A stretch of DNA of 64,000 bases, taken from Agromyces sp. G08B096 (GTDB lineage Bacteria; Actinomycetota; Actinomycetes; Actinomycetales; Microbacteriaceae). The position numbers and the translations under genes were made by a program. Shown piece after piece: positions 29,667 through 38,532 of this stretch. The DNA lies in assembly GCF_040267705.1 (NCBI RefSeq), contig NZ_CP158374.1:806001-870000 (forward strand), written 5' to 3'. The notes beneath the pieces are model-generated. The model had not been told where the DNA came from and ran no database searches. It was given only the letters and a program-made list of their open reading frames with translations. Position 1 is the stretch's first letter; each line of letters opens with the position of its first letter.

Positions 29667-29680
29667 TACCATGCTATATC
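29667..29680. promoter_or_regulatory. overlapping divergent promoter region before T7SS cluster
   Basis: The AT-rich patch TACCATGCTATATC in a very GC-rich gap offers -10 hexamers on both strands: TACCAT or CTATAT on the plus strand for the T7SS-side gene, and TATAGC or TAGCAT on the minus strand for the membrane-protein gene. Exact hexamers cannot be chosen from sequence alone. Confidence 0.4.
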
Positions 29681-29719
29681 GGTGCGCGAGGTCGGTCTCG
29701 GCGTGCGGGGAGGAGCAGG

Positions 29720-30790
29720 GTGAGTCGGGGTGCACGGCTGACGGCGCTCGCCGTCGCGCTGCCGCTCGCGTGGGCCGCGCTCGCCCTTCCGGCCGCAGCC
29801 GACGATGCGCTCCCGGAACCTCCCGGCGGCGCCGACGTCGAGGTGCCGTACCTCGAATCCGTGAAGATCGAACCCGCGCCGCCGTGGCGGATCGCCGACT
29901 GCGCGGTGCCGCTCGCCGCAGGTCCCCTCGTGACCTCGTGCGACGAGACGGGCCTCACCCTCGCGGCGCCCGACTACGACCCCGAGGCGGGCATCATCGT
30001 GGTGCCGGTGCCGCTCACCGATGGATCCGTGTCGATGACCGTGTCGTACCGGGCGCATCTCGCACCGCCGCCGGCACCCGCCCTCGCACCCGCGGCGACG
30101 GCCCGCCCGGTGGCGGCGGGCAGTCTGCTCCGCGTGCCGCTGTCGGAGCTCGGGCTCACCTGCACGAGATGCGGCGAGGGCATCCGCGTCCGGGCGGGCG
30201 CGATCGACCCGTCGCGTGCGGGCAGCGCCTGGGCGACTCCGACGCACCTCGTCTTCCGCGCCGCATCCGACTTCACGGGGCCCGCCGAACTGTCCATCCG
30301 CGTCGTCGACGAGTTCGGGTCGAGCACCGAGGCGACGATCCCGATCGGCGTCTACCGAGCCGGGCCCGACCCGCTCATCGCCCTCGACGTCTTCGCGCCG
30401 ATCGGCGCCGACGGCACCGCCGAGATCGACCTCGGTCAGCTGGCATCCTCGCTCGGCGACGCCGACGTCGCCTTCGTCGGCTGCGGGCGAGCCATCCACG
30501 GCTCCGTGAGCTGCGACCCCGACGGCCGCGCGCACTACGCCGGCGGAGGAGCGGTCGACCAGTTCGGCTTCCTCGTCACCGCCGACGGCGAACAGGCCGC
30601 CGGTTCGATCACGCTCGTGCCTGAGGCATCCGACCTGCCCGATGGTGGCCCCGTGCCCGTCGCGCCCGTCGGCGACGGCGAGGAGCCCACCCTCACCGTC
30701 TTCGTGCCCCCGCCCCCGGTCGAGCACACCGACCGCGGCGGCGCGTTCGACCCGCTCATCGCCGTCCTCGACCGGGTGGGTGCCCGGTGA
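29720..30790 (+). CDS. secreted Ig-like/cadherin-like protein at start of T7SS cluster
   Basis: A 356-residue exported protein with GTG start. A Sec signal (ARLTALAVALPLAWAALALP, cleavage near AAADD) leads to a beta-rich chain. This includes FRAASDFTGPAELSIRVVDE followed by FGSSTEATIPI, typical of bacterial Ig/cadherin-like repeats, and four cysteines in the centre (ELGLTCTRCGEG; VGCGRAIHGSVSCDPD). The end is Pro/Glu/Thr-rich (LTVFVPPPPVEHTD) without a sortase motif or membrane anchor. It sits 22 bases before the secretion ATPase gene, so it is probably part of that operon. Its role is unknown. Confidence 0.7.
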   Translation: MSRGARLTALAVALPLAWAALALPAAADDALPEPPGGADVEVPYLESVKIEPAPPWRIADCAVPLAAGPLVTSCDETGLTLAAPDYDPEAGIIVVPVPLTDGSVSMTVSYRAHLAPPPAPALAPAATARPVAAGSLLRVPLSELGLTCTRCGEGIRVRAGAIDPSRAGSAWATPTHLVFRAASDFTGPAELSIRVVDEFGSSTEATIPIGVYRAGPDPLIALDVFAPIGADGTAEIDLGQLASSLGDADVAFVGCGRAIHGSVSCDPDGRAHYAGGGAVDQFGFLVTADGEQAAGSITLVPEASDLPDGGPVPVAPVGDGEEPTLTVFVPPPPVEHTDRGGAFDPLIAVLDRVGAR

Positions 30791-30812
30791 CCATCCCTGA
30801 AAGGCAGGCCCC

Positions 30813-33800
30813 ATGAGCCTCCGACTCACGCTCGACCAGCGCGCCGGCGAAGCCGGCGGTTCGTGGATGCTCGACGTCGACGAGGGCACGACCGTCGGCG
30901 AGGTCGCCGAATCGCTCGGCGTCCCGCCTGAGACCCTCGGCGCCGACCCCGAGGGTGCGACGCCGCTGGCCGACGGACCCGTGCTCTCGGGCGCCGAAGT
31001 CCCGCAATCGGCGCCTGCCGAGCTGCCGGCCGGCACCCTCAGGCTCGAGGTCGTCGGGGGCCCGTTCGCGGGCGACTCCGTCGCCGTCGCCCGCGGCGCC
31101 GCGGTGACGGTCGGAAGCGGGGCATCCGTCAGCCTCTCGATCGCGGACCCGGCGCTCGCCGCGCACCACGCGACGATCACGCTGTCCACGGATGCTCCGG
31201 GTCTCGGCGGTCGTCCCGCGCCGCTCACCGCCACGGTCGAGCCGGCCGACGGAGCCGAGGTCTGGATCGACGGCGTCGCGATCGACGCGCCGACCACGAT
31301 CGTCCCCGCCGACATCGTGCAGGTCGGCTCGAGCATGCTGCGGCTGGGCGTCGCGCCCGTCAGCGACGCCGACCTCACCCGCGACGCGCTCGGCGACCGC
31401 GGCTTCAACCGCCCGAGCCGGATCCGGCCGGCGGCCGACCAGCCGGTGGTCACCCTCCCCGGCGACAAGCCCGACGACCCCGACCAGTCCCCGATGCCCT
31501 GGCTGTCCGCCGTCATCCCGGTCGTGCTCGGCGTCACCATGGCCATGGTCTTCCAGCGCCCGATCATGCTGCTGATGGCCGCCGCCAGCCCGATCATGGT
31601 GATCGGCTCGTTCCTCACCAACCGGAAGCTGGCGAAGAAGAAGGGGCTGAAGACCGAGCAGCAGTGGATCGACGAGGTCCACGCCGCCGAGCGCCGCATC
31701 GAGGAGCTCGCCCGCCTGCAGCGGATCGAGTCGTGGTATCGACTGCCCGACCCGGTGGTGCTCTTCGACATCGCCACCCGCCCGCTGTCGCGCCTGTGGG
31801 AGCGCCGCCGCTCCGACGCCGACGCGCTCGCACTCCGCGTCGGGGTGACGGAGGTCGCCCTCGACGTGCGCTTCGAGGGCGGCGGCAAAGATCGCGCGCT
31901 GCCGCGTCGGGTCGGGGTCGCCCCCGTCCCCGTGGCCGCCGACCTCCGCTCGGGCCCGCTCGGCATCGCCGGCCCCGCCGACGCCGCGCGGAACCTCGCG
32001 CGCGCCATCGTCGCCGGCTGGGCGACGCTGCGGTCGCCGCGCGACGCCGAGCTCGTGCTGCTCTGCCCCGACGACACCGAGGCCGAGTGGGGCTGGGTGC
32101 AGTGGCTGCCGCACGCGCAGCCCGCCGGTGCGGTCGCCGCCGTCGGCAACACCGACGACACCCGCCGCGAGCGGCTGCGTGAACTCTCCGAACTCCTCGA
32201 CCTGCGGATGCGCATCGCCGGCCAGCGCGGCGCCGAACCGCCGAACGACGTGCTCGTCGTGGTCGACGGCGCGCGGAAGCTGCGCATGCTGCCCGGCATG
32301 GTGCAGCTGCTCGAACACGGCGCGAAGCACGGCATCCACGTCGTCGCCATCGACTCCGAGCGGGCGCGGCTGCCCGAGGAGGCCAAGAGCGTCGTCGCGA
32401 TCGACCCGGGCGACCCCGCCGTCGCGCGCGTCGAGACCGGCACCGACTACCACCCCGTCGTCCTCATCGACGGGCTCTCCGTGCCGCGCAGCGAGCAGCT
32501 GGCCAGGAGCCTCTGCTCGCTCCGGCACGTCAGCGGCGTCGGCGACGACGCCATGCTGCCCACCGCAGTGCGCTTCGCCGACCTCATGCAGCTCGACCTC
32601 GACGACCCCGAGCCGATCGTCAAGCGCTGGCAGCTGCAGCCGCGCAACACCTTCGTCGTCGTCGGGGCGACCGGCGAGGGCGAGTTCGCCGTCGACATCT
32701 CCCGCGACGGGCCGCACGCCCTCGTCGCCGGCACCACCGGGTCGGGCAAGTCCGAGTTCCTGCAGGCGCTGGTCGTGAGCCTCGCGATGGCGAACCGTCC
32801 CGATGCGCTGAACTTCGTGCTCGTCGACTACAAGGGCGGCTCGGCCTTCGCGGACTGCGAGCGGCTGCCCCACACCGTCGGCATGGTGACGAACCTCGAC
32901 GCCCGTGAGACCGAGCGCGCGCTCGCCTCGCTCGACGCCGAGCTGAAGCGGCGCGAGAAGGTGCTGCGCGACATGAACGCGAAGGACGTCGACGCGGCCT
33001 GGGCGAAGGACGCCGACACCGCGGCCCGCCGTGGGCTCGCGCGACTCATGATCGTCATCGACGAGTTCGCCGAGCTGCGCACCGAGCTGCCCGAGTTCAT
33101 CGACGGCCTCGTCCGGATCGCCCGCGTCGGCCGCTCCCTGGGGGTGAACCTCGTCCTCGCGACCCAGCGCCCCTCGGGCGTGGTCACGCCCGAGATGCAG
33201 TCCAACATCAACCTTCGCGTGGCGCTGCGCGTCACCGATCGCACCGACTCCTCCGACATCCTGGGGTCCGGCGAGGCCGCGCTCATCAGCCCGACGACGC
33301 CCGGCCGCGGCTACGTCCGCACCGGGCCGTCCTCAGCCCCGGTCGCGTTCCAGACGGCCCGAGTGGCCGGCATCCGGCCCGGCGTGCAGCGCAGCGTCAA
33401 GGTGCTGCCCCGCAAGGCCGCGCTGATCTGGGAGCAGCTGGGCTTCCCGGCGAAGTACCCGAAGACTGCCTCGTCGCACGCGCAGAACACCGACCACGAC
33501 GACACAGACCTGCGCGCCATCGTGAACCTCATCACCGCGGCGACGCAGCAGCTCGGCATCCCGAAGAACCCGTCGCCGTGGCTCGTGCCGCTGCCCGCGG
33601 TGCTCCCGCTGGAGAAGTTCCAGGACCAGCCCGTCCGCGAGGGATCGATCGTCCTCGGCCTCGAGGACGTGCCCGCCGACCAGGCGCAGCGCAGCCTCAC
33701 CTGGAGCGTCGAGGACGGCTCGCACGTGCTCTTCCTGGGCGGCGCGCTCTCCGGGCGCACGACCGCGCTCCGCACGGTGCTCGGCCAGCTCGTGCAGGAG

Positions 33801-35144
33801 TTCTCGCCTGCCGACCTGCACCTCTACGTCATCGACTTCGGCAACGGTGCGCTGCTGCCCCTCGTGGATGCCCCGCACACGGGCGCCGTCGTCACCCAGC
33901 TCGACTCCGACCGCCTGCCGCGGCTCGTCCAGCAGCTGCTGGAGGAGCTCGGGCGCCGTCAGGCCGTGCTCTCCTCCGCCGGCGTGGGCCACATCTCGGA
34001 GCAGCGCGCCCAGAGCTCGCCCGAGACCCGGCTGCCGTACGCCGTGGTCGCGGTCGACGGGTGGGAGCGCATGCTCTCCACGATGAACCCCGACCAGCTG
34101 GTGACCTTCCGCGACCAGTTCATGCGGGTGCTTCGGGAGGGCCCGGCCGTGGGTGTGCGCGTCGTCATCACGGGCGACCGGGGCATCACGGGCGACAAGA
34201 TCATCTCCTTCATCGACGAGCAGTACGTGCTGCCGATGCGCGACATCGCCGATTACCGGACCGCCGGCATCCTCGCCAGGGACATCCCGCTCGATCTCGC
34301 CCCAGGCCGGGTGCTCTTCGGCGCGGCCGGCGCGGAGGCGCAGCTCGCGGTGCTCGTCCGCGACACCAGCGGCGAGGCGCAGACGACCGCGCTCCGGCGC
34401 ATCGTCGAGCAGGTCCGCGATCACTTCGACCAGTTCCCGCAGCTCGCCGCCATGCCGCGCCCGTTCCGGGTGGACCCGCTGCCCGGTCACTTCGCGCTCA
34501 CGAGCGCCTACGAGCTGCCGCTCGGCGAGTCCGGTCCGGCCGACGGCCCGGTGGTCGCGGTCGGCGGCGACCTGCTGTCGCGGTTCACGCTCGACTGGCC
34601 GGCCGACGGCGGCTTCATCGTCACCGGCGGCCGGAAGTCAGGCCGCTCCTCGGCGCTCGCGGCGATCGTCCACCAGCTCGCGTGGCGGAAGACGCCGCTC
34701 GTCGTCGTGTCCGGGCGGGAGTCCATCCTCACCGAGGTCGCAACCGCGCACGGCATCCAGGTGATCTCGAGGGGAGACCTCACGCCCCCCGAGCTCGATC
34801 CGATCCTCGACGCCGCCGGCGAGTTCGTCACGGTCGTGGTCGACGACGCCGAGCAGCTGAAGAACGCCCCGATCGAACATGCGCTCACGGGAGCGAAGCA
34901 TCGGGCCGTCTTCATCGTCGCCGCGGATTCGGAGTCCCTGTCGACGCTGTTCGGCGGGCCGATCGTCGAGGCGAAGCGTTCGCGGCGGGCGCTCGTGCTG
35001 CGGCCCGAATCGGCCATCATGGGCACCCAGGCCGTCGGCACCGCGATCCCGAAATTCATGCTCGGGCGGGGCACGCCGGGTCAGGCCGTCCTGACCACGC
35101 CGTCGGGCTGGCTGCCCGTGCGGGTGCCCGACATCCGGCAGTGA
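30813..35144 (+). CDS. type VII secretion ATPase, EssC/EccC family, with N-terminal FHA domain
   Basis: A 1443-residue FtsK/SpoIIIE-type motor of type VII secretion. A ubiquitin-like/FHA N-terminus (FHA about 72-190; VTVGSGASVSLSIADPALAA then HHA) precedes two membrane segments (about 228-268; WLSAVIPVVLGVTMAMVF) and three ATPase domains. ATPase 1 has an intact Walker A AGTTGSGKSEF (Lys646) and Walker B LMIVIDEFAEL (about 745-755). ATPase 2 (GGALSGRTTALR, about 972) and ATPase 3 (GGRKSGRSSAL, about 1270) carry Arg in place of the Walker A Lys, the degenerate form common in EccC/EssC. The FHA domain in the same chain matches the Firmicutes EssC layout more than mycobacterial EccC. Confidence 0.93.
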   Translation: MSLRLTLDQRAGEAGGSWMLDVDEGTTVGEVAESLGVPPETLGADPEGATPLADGPVLSGAEVPQSAPAELPAGTLRLEVVGGPFAGDSVAVARGAAVTVGSGASVSLSIADPALAAHHATITLSTDAPGLGGRPAPLTATVEPADGAEVWIDGVAIDAPTTIVPADIVQVGSSMLRLGVAPVSDADLTRDALGDRGFNRPSRIRPAADQPVVTLPGDKPDDPDQSPMPWLSAVIPVVLGVTMAMVFQRPIMLLMAAASPIMVIGSFLTNRKLAKKKGLKTEQQWIDEVHAAERRIEELARLQRIESWYRLPDPVVLFDIATRPLSRLWERRRSDADALALRVGVTEVALDVRFEGGGKDRALPRRVGVAPVPVAADLRSGPLGIAGPADAARNLARAIVAGWATLRSPRDAELVLLCPDDTEAEWGWVQWLPHAQPAGAVAAVGNTDDTRRERLRELSELLDLRMRIAGQRGAEPPNDVLVVVDGARKLRMLPGMVQLLEHGAKHGIHVVAIDSERARLPEEAKSVVAIDPGDPAVARVETGTDYHPVVLIDGLSVPRSEQLARSLCSLRHVSGVGDDAMLPTAVRFADLMQLDLDDPEPIVKRWQLQPRNTFVVVGATGEGEFAVDISRDGPHALVAGTTGSGKSEFLQALVVSLAMANRPDALNFVLVDYKGGSAFADCERLPHTVGMVTNLDARETERALASLDAELKRREKVLRDMNAKDVDAAWAKDADTAARRGLARLMIVIDEFAELRTELPEFIDGLVRIARVGRSLGVNLVLATQRPSGVVTPEMQSNINLRVALRVTDRTDSSDILGSGEAALISPTTPGRGYVRTGPSSAPVAFQTARVAGIRPGVQRSVKVLPRKAALIWEQLGFPAKYPKTASSHAQNTDHDDTDLRAIVNLITAATQQLGIPKNPSPWLVPLPAVLPLEKFQDQPVREGSIVLGLEDVPADQAQRSLTWSVEDGSHVLFLGGALSGRTTALRTVLGQLVQEFSPADLHLYVIDFGNGALLPLVDAPHTGAVVTQLDSDRLPRLVQQLLEELGRRQAVLSSAGVGHISEQRAQSSPETRLPYAVVAVDGWERMLSTMNPDQLVTFRDQFMRVLREGPAVGVRVVITGDRGITGDKIISFIDEQYVLPMRDIADYRTAGILARDIPLDLAPGRVLFGAAGAEAQLAVLVRDTSGEAQTTALRRIVEQVRDHFDQFPQLAAMPRPFRVDPLPGHFALTSAYELPLGESGPADGPVVAVGGDLLSRFTLDWPADGGFIVTGGRKSGRSSALAAIVHQLAWRKTPLVVVSGRESILTEVATAHGIQVISRGDLTPPELDPILDAAGEFVTVVVDDAEQLKNAPIEHALTGAKHRAVFIVAADSESLSTLFGGPIVEAKRSRRALVLRPESAIMGTQAVGTAIPKFMLGRGTPGQAVLTTPSGWLPVRVPDIRQ

Positions 35145-35176
35145 ACCGGGCCGGTCCGACCGGCGCCGCCCGCACG

Positions 35177-35182
35177 TAGACT
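35177..35182 (+). promoter_or_regulatory. -10 box for zinc-ribbon/FHA gene
   Basis: TAGACT lies 33 bases after the ATPase stop and 60 bases before the next start. It may allow separate expression of the FHA gene. Confidence 0.35.
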
Positions 35183-35225
35183 GGGCCGGGCAGTGCCCGG
35201 CGCGACCGGGCCGCACGCCCGCCGA

Positions 35226-35232
35226 GAAGGGG
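35226..35232 (+). promoter_or_regulatory. ribosome site deciding the FHA gene start
   Basis: GAAGGGG ends directly against ATG 35233, too close for that start, but nine bases before GTG 35242. The GTG is therefore chosen. Confidence 0.45.
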
Positions 35233-35241
35233 ATGATCCGA

Positions 35242-35859
35242 GTGGCTTCTGCCCGCTGCGTGTACTGCGACGCCACGCTGCAGCCGAACAGCATGTACTG
35301 CGTCGAATGCGGTCAGCTGATTCCGCAGACCTCGAGCACACCGCCGGTCCCGGCGCCGTTCGCCGGCGCGAAGCCGGCGCCCGCGGTGCGTCCCGACGCG
35401 GCACCGGTCGTCGTCGGTGCCAGGCCCGAGCCGGTGCCGCTGCCGCGGACGCTTCCGTGGCAGCAGCCCGGAGCGCGCAACGAATCGGCGGCTCCGGTCA
35501 CGCCCGAACCGGCCGCGCCCGAGGTCGTGGAGCGCGTCGAGCTGCAGTTCTCGACCGGGCAGCGCGTGATCGTCGAAGGCGCCGCCGTCATCGGGCGGAA
35601 GCCGGCCGACACCGCGCTGGCGATGGGCGCCCGTGCCGTCGAGGTGCAGGACGACACCCGGTCGGTCTCGCGCGTGCACCTGTTCCTCGAGGTCGCCGGC
35701 GGGCGGATCACCGTGGGCGATGCGGGCTCGGCGAACGGCTCGCGCGTCGAGCGCGCCGGTCGCGAGATCCCGCTGGAGAGCGCGGGCACGCGCGTCGCGG
35801 TCGAGGTCGGCGACGCGGTCTGGATCGGCGACCTGCGCTTCGTGATCCAGCCCGCGTAG
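35242..35859 (+). CDS. zinc-ribbon and FHA domain protein
   Basis: A 205-residue protein with an N-terminal zinc ribbon (CVYCDATLQPNSMYCVECGQ, four Cys), a Pro/Ala linker of about 80 residues, and a C-terminal FHA domain (about 110-205). The FHA domain reads VIVEGAAVIGRKPADTALA, then DDTRSVSRVHLFLEVAGGRI and DAGSANGSRVERAG, with the Arg, SRxH and NG residues that bind phosphothreonine. With the FHA domain of the adjacent ATPase it suggests Ser/Thr-phosphorylation control of this secretion locus, although no kinase gene is in the window. GTG 35242 is used on ribosome-site spacing. Confidence 0.85.
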   Translation: MASARCVYCDATLQPNSMYCVECGQLIPQTSSTPPVPAPFAGAKPAPAVRPDAAPVVVGARPEPVPLPRTLPWQQPGARNESAAPVTPEPAAPEVVERVELQFSTGQRVIVEGAAVIGRKPADTALAMGARAVEVQDDTRSVSRVHLFLEVAGGRITVGDAGSANGSRVERAGREIPLESAGTRVAVEVGDAVWIGDLRFVIQPA

Positions 35860-35921
35860 GGTCATCCGGCCCCGCGTCGCCCTGGGTCGCAGCCCTCAGC
35901 GGCGGCGGTGAGGCAGCGCGC

Positions 35922-36557
35922 TCAGTCGCTGAAGAGGCCCGACACGAAGCCGTTCACGATGGTCTGGCTCGCCCGTGCGCCGTAGTGGTCGATCTCGAGG
36001 CGGCTGATGGCCTCGTACGCGTTGCCGGTGAGCCGGGCGAGGGGGAGCGGCCGCCAGTCGCGACCCGATCGCGCAGAGACGCCCACGTAGGCGAGGCCAT
36101 CGGCCTTGGCCAGCCACACGGCGAATACGACGTCGCCGCGGACCGAGACGGGCAGCGGCAGGTACTGGCGAGGGTCGCCGGTCGCGAGGCGGTCGAGCAC
36201 CGCGGATGCCTCGTGCGCCGGAAGCGCGAGATACGACGACGCCCGCTGCACCAGCGGCGCCCCCGTCGCGACCCGCTCCCACCGGTACGACCAGGCGAGG
36301 AGCCACACGAGGCCGCCGACGACGGCGAGGGCGCTGAGCAGCACCGCGCCCGGCGCGACCGCGCCGCGCAGGCCCGCGCGCCGGCCCTGGAAGTCGGTCG
36401 AGAGCTCGACGAGTGCGTCGTATCCGACGATGCTTGCCACGAGTGCGACCGCTCCGACCGCGAGCAGGACGATCGAGGCGATCATCTGGCCGCGCGAGCG
36501 CACCCGCCGCACCTCGCCGGGCGCGGCATGGAAGGCCGCCTCCTGGGGCTCGCTCAT
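35922..36557 (-). CDS. two-pass membrane protein in T7SS cluster
   Basis: A 211-residue protein with two membrane segments (about 25-47, MIASIVLLAVGAVALVASIV; about 70-92, AVLLSALAVVGGLVWLLAWS). A cytosolic C-terminal part of about 110 residues follows (YLALPAHEASAVLDRLATGD, LPVSVRGDVVFAVWLAKADG, ending ASQTIVNGFVSGLF). It overlaps the upstream gene by four bases. Both genes lie on the opposite strand between the FHA gene and the WXG100 genes. The family is not recognised and it is not an obvious EccB/D/E or EsaA/EssA/EssB homologue. Confidence 0.7.
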   Translation of the reverse strand: MSEPQEAAFHAAPGEVRRVRSRGQMIASIVLLAVGAVALVASIVGYDALVELSTDFQGRRAGLRGAVAPGAVLLSALAVVGGLVWLLAWSYRWERVATGAPLVQRASSYLALPAHEASAVLDRLATGDPRQYLPLPVSVRGDVVFAVWLAKADGLAYVGVSARSGRDWRPLPLARLTGNAYEAISRLEIDHYGARASQTIVNGFVSGLFSD

Positions 36558-37282
36558 GCGTTCGCTCCCTTCTCCACCGGCCACTTGCGGTCGAGCATCG
36601 GTCCCCTCCAGGAGATGTACGTGAAGACGCGGTCGAAGCTGCGGGCCGGGATGCCTCGGCGCTCGGCCTCGCGGATCAGGATGCCCGCCGCCTGGTGGGC
36701 GCTCGCATCGTCGAGTACCGCGTCGAGCATCAGCGGCACGAGACCGCGGCGCCTGCCGTCGAACTCGTCGAACAGGGTCACGCGTTCCGATCCCTTCGCA
36801 CCCCGGAACGCGGCACGCAGCGCCTCCCCGTCTCGAACGCCGAGCTCGCACAGCAGGGTCGGGCTCCCGGCACGCACGGTGGTGCGGGCGATCGGACCGA
36901 TCAGCGGGAGGCGCTGGATCCGTCCGGTTCGTGCTCGATCGTCGGCGACGCCGACGAAGACGACCTCCGACCACGTCACGAGGGGGGCGCCGGCCAGGCG
37001 CACTCCGGCGTCGCTGATCGCCAGGGCGACGCCGTCGCCGGCGACCAGCAGGCCGAGCGCACGGCGTCGGCGGTGGGCGAGCACGGCCGAGGCGGCGGCA
37101 GCGGCCGCACCGACCACGGCGATCGTGACGGTGAACCAGCCGAAACCCTCCCCGGCGGCCCACACGGCGAGCCAGCAGAACAGTGCGGTGACGACGACGC
37201 TGACCACGAGGATGCCGACGTTGAGCCGCTCCGCCGTGGACACCTTGCCACGGTCGACGTGCGCCAGATACTCGCCCTGCAC
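36554..37282 (-). CDS. two-pass membrane protein in T7SS cluster
   Basis: A 242-residue protein with GTG start. The first 75 residues carry two membrane segments (VGILVVSVVVTALFCWLAVW, WFTVTIAVVGAAAAAASAVL). The cytosolic remainder has a PH-like strand pattern (LLVAGDGVALAISDAGVRLA, APLVTWSEVVFVGVADD) and ends in HQAAGILIREAERRGIPARS then RVFTYISWRG. It is coupled to the next gene by a four-base overlap. The function is unknown; position suggests a membrane component or assistant of the secretion machine. Confidence 0.7.
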   Translation of the reverse strand: MQGEYLAHVDRGKVSTAERLNVGILVVSVVVTALFCWLAVWAAGEGFGWFTVTIAVVGAAAAAASAVLAHRRRRALGLLVAGDGVALAISDAGVRLAGAPLVTWSEVVFVGVADDRARTGRIQRLPLIGPIARTTVRAGSPTLLCELGVRDGEALRAAFRGAKGSERVTLFDEFDGRRRGLVPLMLDAVLDDASAHQAAGILIREAERRGIPARSFDRVFTYISWRGPMLDRKWPVEKGANA

Positions 37283-37412
37283 CCCGGCCTCCCCTCTCGC
37301 CCGCCGCGCGCGCAGCGGGGCGCCGACAGCCTACCCGGCGCGATCCGAGGCCGCCCACCCGAGGCGGGCGGGGAGGGGAGTTCTCCCCATCGGCAAATCA
37401 CCGCACGACCGG

Positions 37413-37418
37413 TAACGT
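37413..37418 (+). promoter_or_regulatory. -10 box for WXG100 gene cluster
   Basis: TAACGT lies 80 bases before the first WXG100 start, in the 210-base divergent gap. A strong GGAGG site (37483-37487) follows, five bases before ATG 37493. Confidence 0.35.
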
Positions 37419-37492
37419 GTTCGAGGCACAGGGAATTCGGAGCATCCGCTCCCACTCGTGCGCGTTCGAGACATCCAATTACGGAGGAAATC

Positions 37493-37786
37493 ATGGCGGA
37501 GATCCGCGTCACGTCCGACTCTCTCGCCGGTGTCGCCGGCCAGCTCTCGAGCGGCTCGCAGTCGATCGAGTCGCAGCTGTCGAACCTCAAGTCGCTGGTC
37601 GAGGGCCTCATCTCGGGCGACTGGTCGGGCACCGCGTCGCAGAGCTTCAACGAGCTCTACTCGCAGTGGGACCAGGCCGGTCTCCAGCTGAAGGAGTCCC
37701 TGCAGGGCATCAGCGACCTGCTGAACCAGGCGGCGCTCTCCTACGAGGACAGCGAGAACGCCATCGCCGGCACGTTCAACGGCTGA
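37493..37786 (+). CDS. WXG100 family T7SS secretion protein
   Basis: A 97-residue EsxA-like protein with two predicted helices around the WXG motif. SGDWSGTASQSFNELYSQW places Trp44-Ser-Gly46 at the turn. The C-terminus has the T7SS export signal YxxxD/E as YEDSE (Tyr84 to Glu88). It begins with ATG after a strong GGAGG and has no signal peptide. WXG100 proteins are exported as helical-hairpin dimers by EccC/EssC motors such as the one 2.4 kb upstream. It heads the plus-strand run leading to the large toxin. Confidence 0.95.
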   Translation: MAEIRVTSDSLAGVAGQLSSGSQSIESQLSNLKSLVEGLISGDWSGTASQSFNELYSQWDQAGLQLKESLQGISDLLNQAALSYEDSENAIAGTFNG

Positions 37787-37854
37787 CACAGATCGGGCAG
37801 ATGCCGGCGTGCGGACCGCACGTCGGCATCGCGTTCAGGGGCTAGGGGTCCGCA

Positions 37855-38532
37855 ATGGTCTACTTCAAGGTTCGCGCCGACTCGCTCAGCGAGGTCGCTG
37901 CGCTGATCGGCAACGTCATCGTGACGTTCGACTCGAATCTCGCGTCGGCCGACGGCGTGGTCGGCCGCGTGGCAGGCACGACGTGGGTCGGTGAAGACGC
38001 CGAGAAGTTCGGTGAGAACTGGGCCTCCTTCATGACCATGGCCTCGCAGGTCCGGCTCGCGCTCACCGCGCTCCAGCAGGGTCTGATCGCGGCCGACGGC
38101 ACGTACACCCGCACCGAGACGAGCCTGCGCGGCAGCTTCCGTCAGGGCTCGCAGGGCCTCGTCACCGTCCGCAGCTCCTCCGCCGGCCTCGGCAAGCGTG
38201 TCTCGAGCGGCGAGGAGAAGGCCGAAGACATGGCTGAGTTCTTCGGTCGCGACTACGCCGGTGACGACGAGGTCGAGCAGTTCGGCGGCGGCATGCTCGG
38301 ACGGCGGACGGCGGCCGGGCAGGCCACCGGCGGCGGCTCGGGCGATTCCGATGGCGACGGCGACGACGACTCGATCGGCCAGGGCGTGTTCCGCCTCGGC
38401 GCCGACGGCGAACCGGACCCCGACGCCTACGTCGAGGTCGACATCGATCTGCCCGGTTTCGACGGGCTCGTGTTCGACGGCGTCGGCGCGGCGCCGGCCG
38501 GCGACATCCAGGGGGAGGGCGACCGTGTCTGA
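37855..38532 (+). CDS. WXG100-like protein with C-terminal extension
   Basis: A 225-residue protein whose first 97 residues have WXG100 geometry. Trp44-Val-Gly46 lies in the turn VAGTTWVGEDAEKFGENWAS, and Tyr84-x-x-x-Glu88 forms YTRTE, the same positions as in the preceding WXG100 protein. A helical extension (SFRQGSQGLVTVRSSSAGLG) and an acidic Gly/Asp-rich tail (GGGSGDSDGDGDDDSIGQG; PDPDAYVEVDIDLPGFDG) follow. It is probably an exported T7SS substrate or chaperone for the toxin. Its stop overlaps the next gene by eight bases. Confidence 0.85.
   Translation: MVYFKVRADSLSEVAALIGNVIVTFDSNLASADGVVGRVAGTTWVGEDAEKFGENWASFMTMASQVRLALTALQQGLIAADGTYTRTETSLRGSFRQGSQGLVTVRSSSAGLGKRVSSGEEKAEDMAEFFGRDYAGDDEVEQFGGGMLGRRTAAGQATGGGSGDSDGDGDDDSIGQGVFRLGADGEPDPDAYVEVDIDLPGFDGLVFDGVGAAPAGDIQGEGDRV

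Noticed and set aside
35922..37282. The two membrane proteins as EccB/EccD/EccE or EssA/EssB
   Set aside because: Topology and motifs do not match: two short membrane segments with cytosolic C-termini, no repeated 11-pass domain and no EssB-like kinase fold visible.
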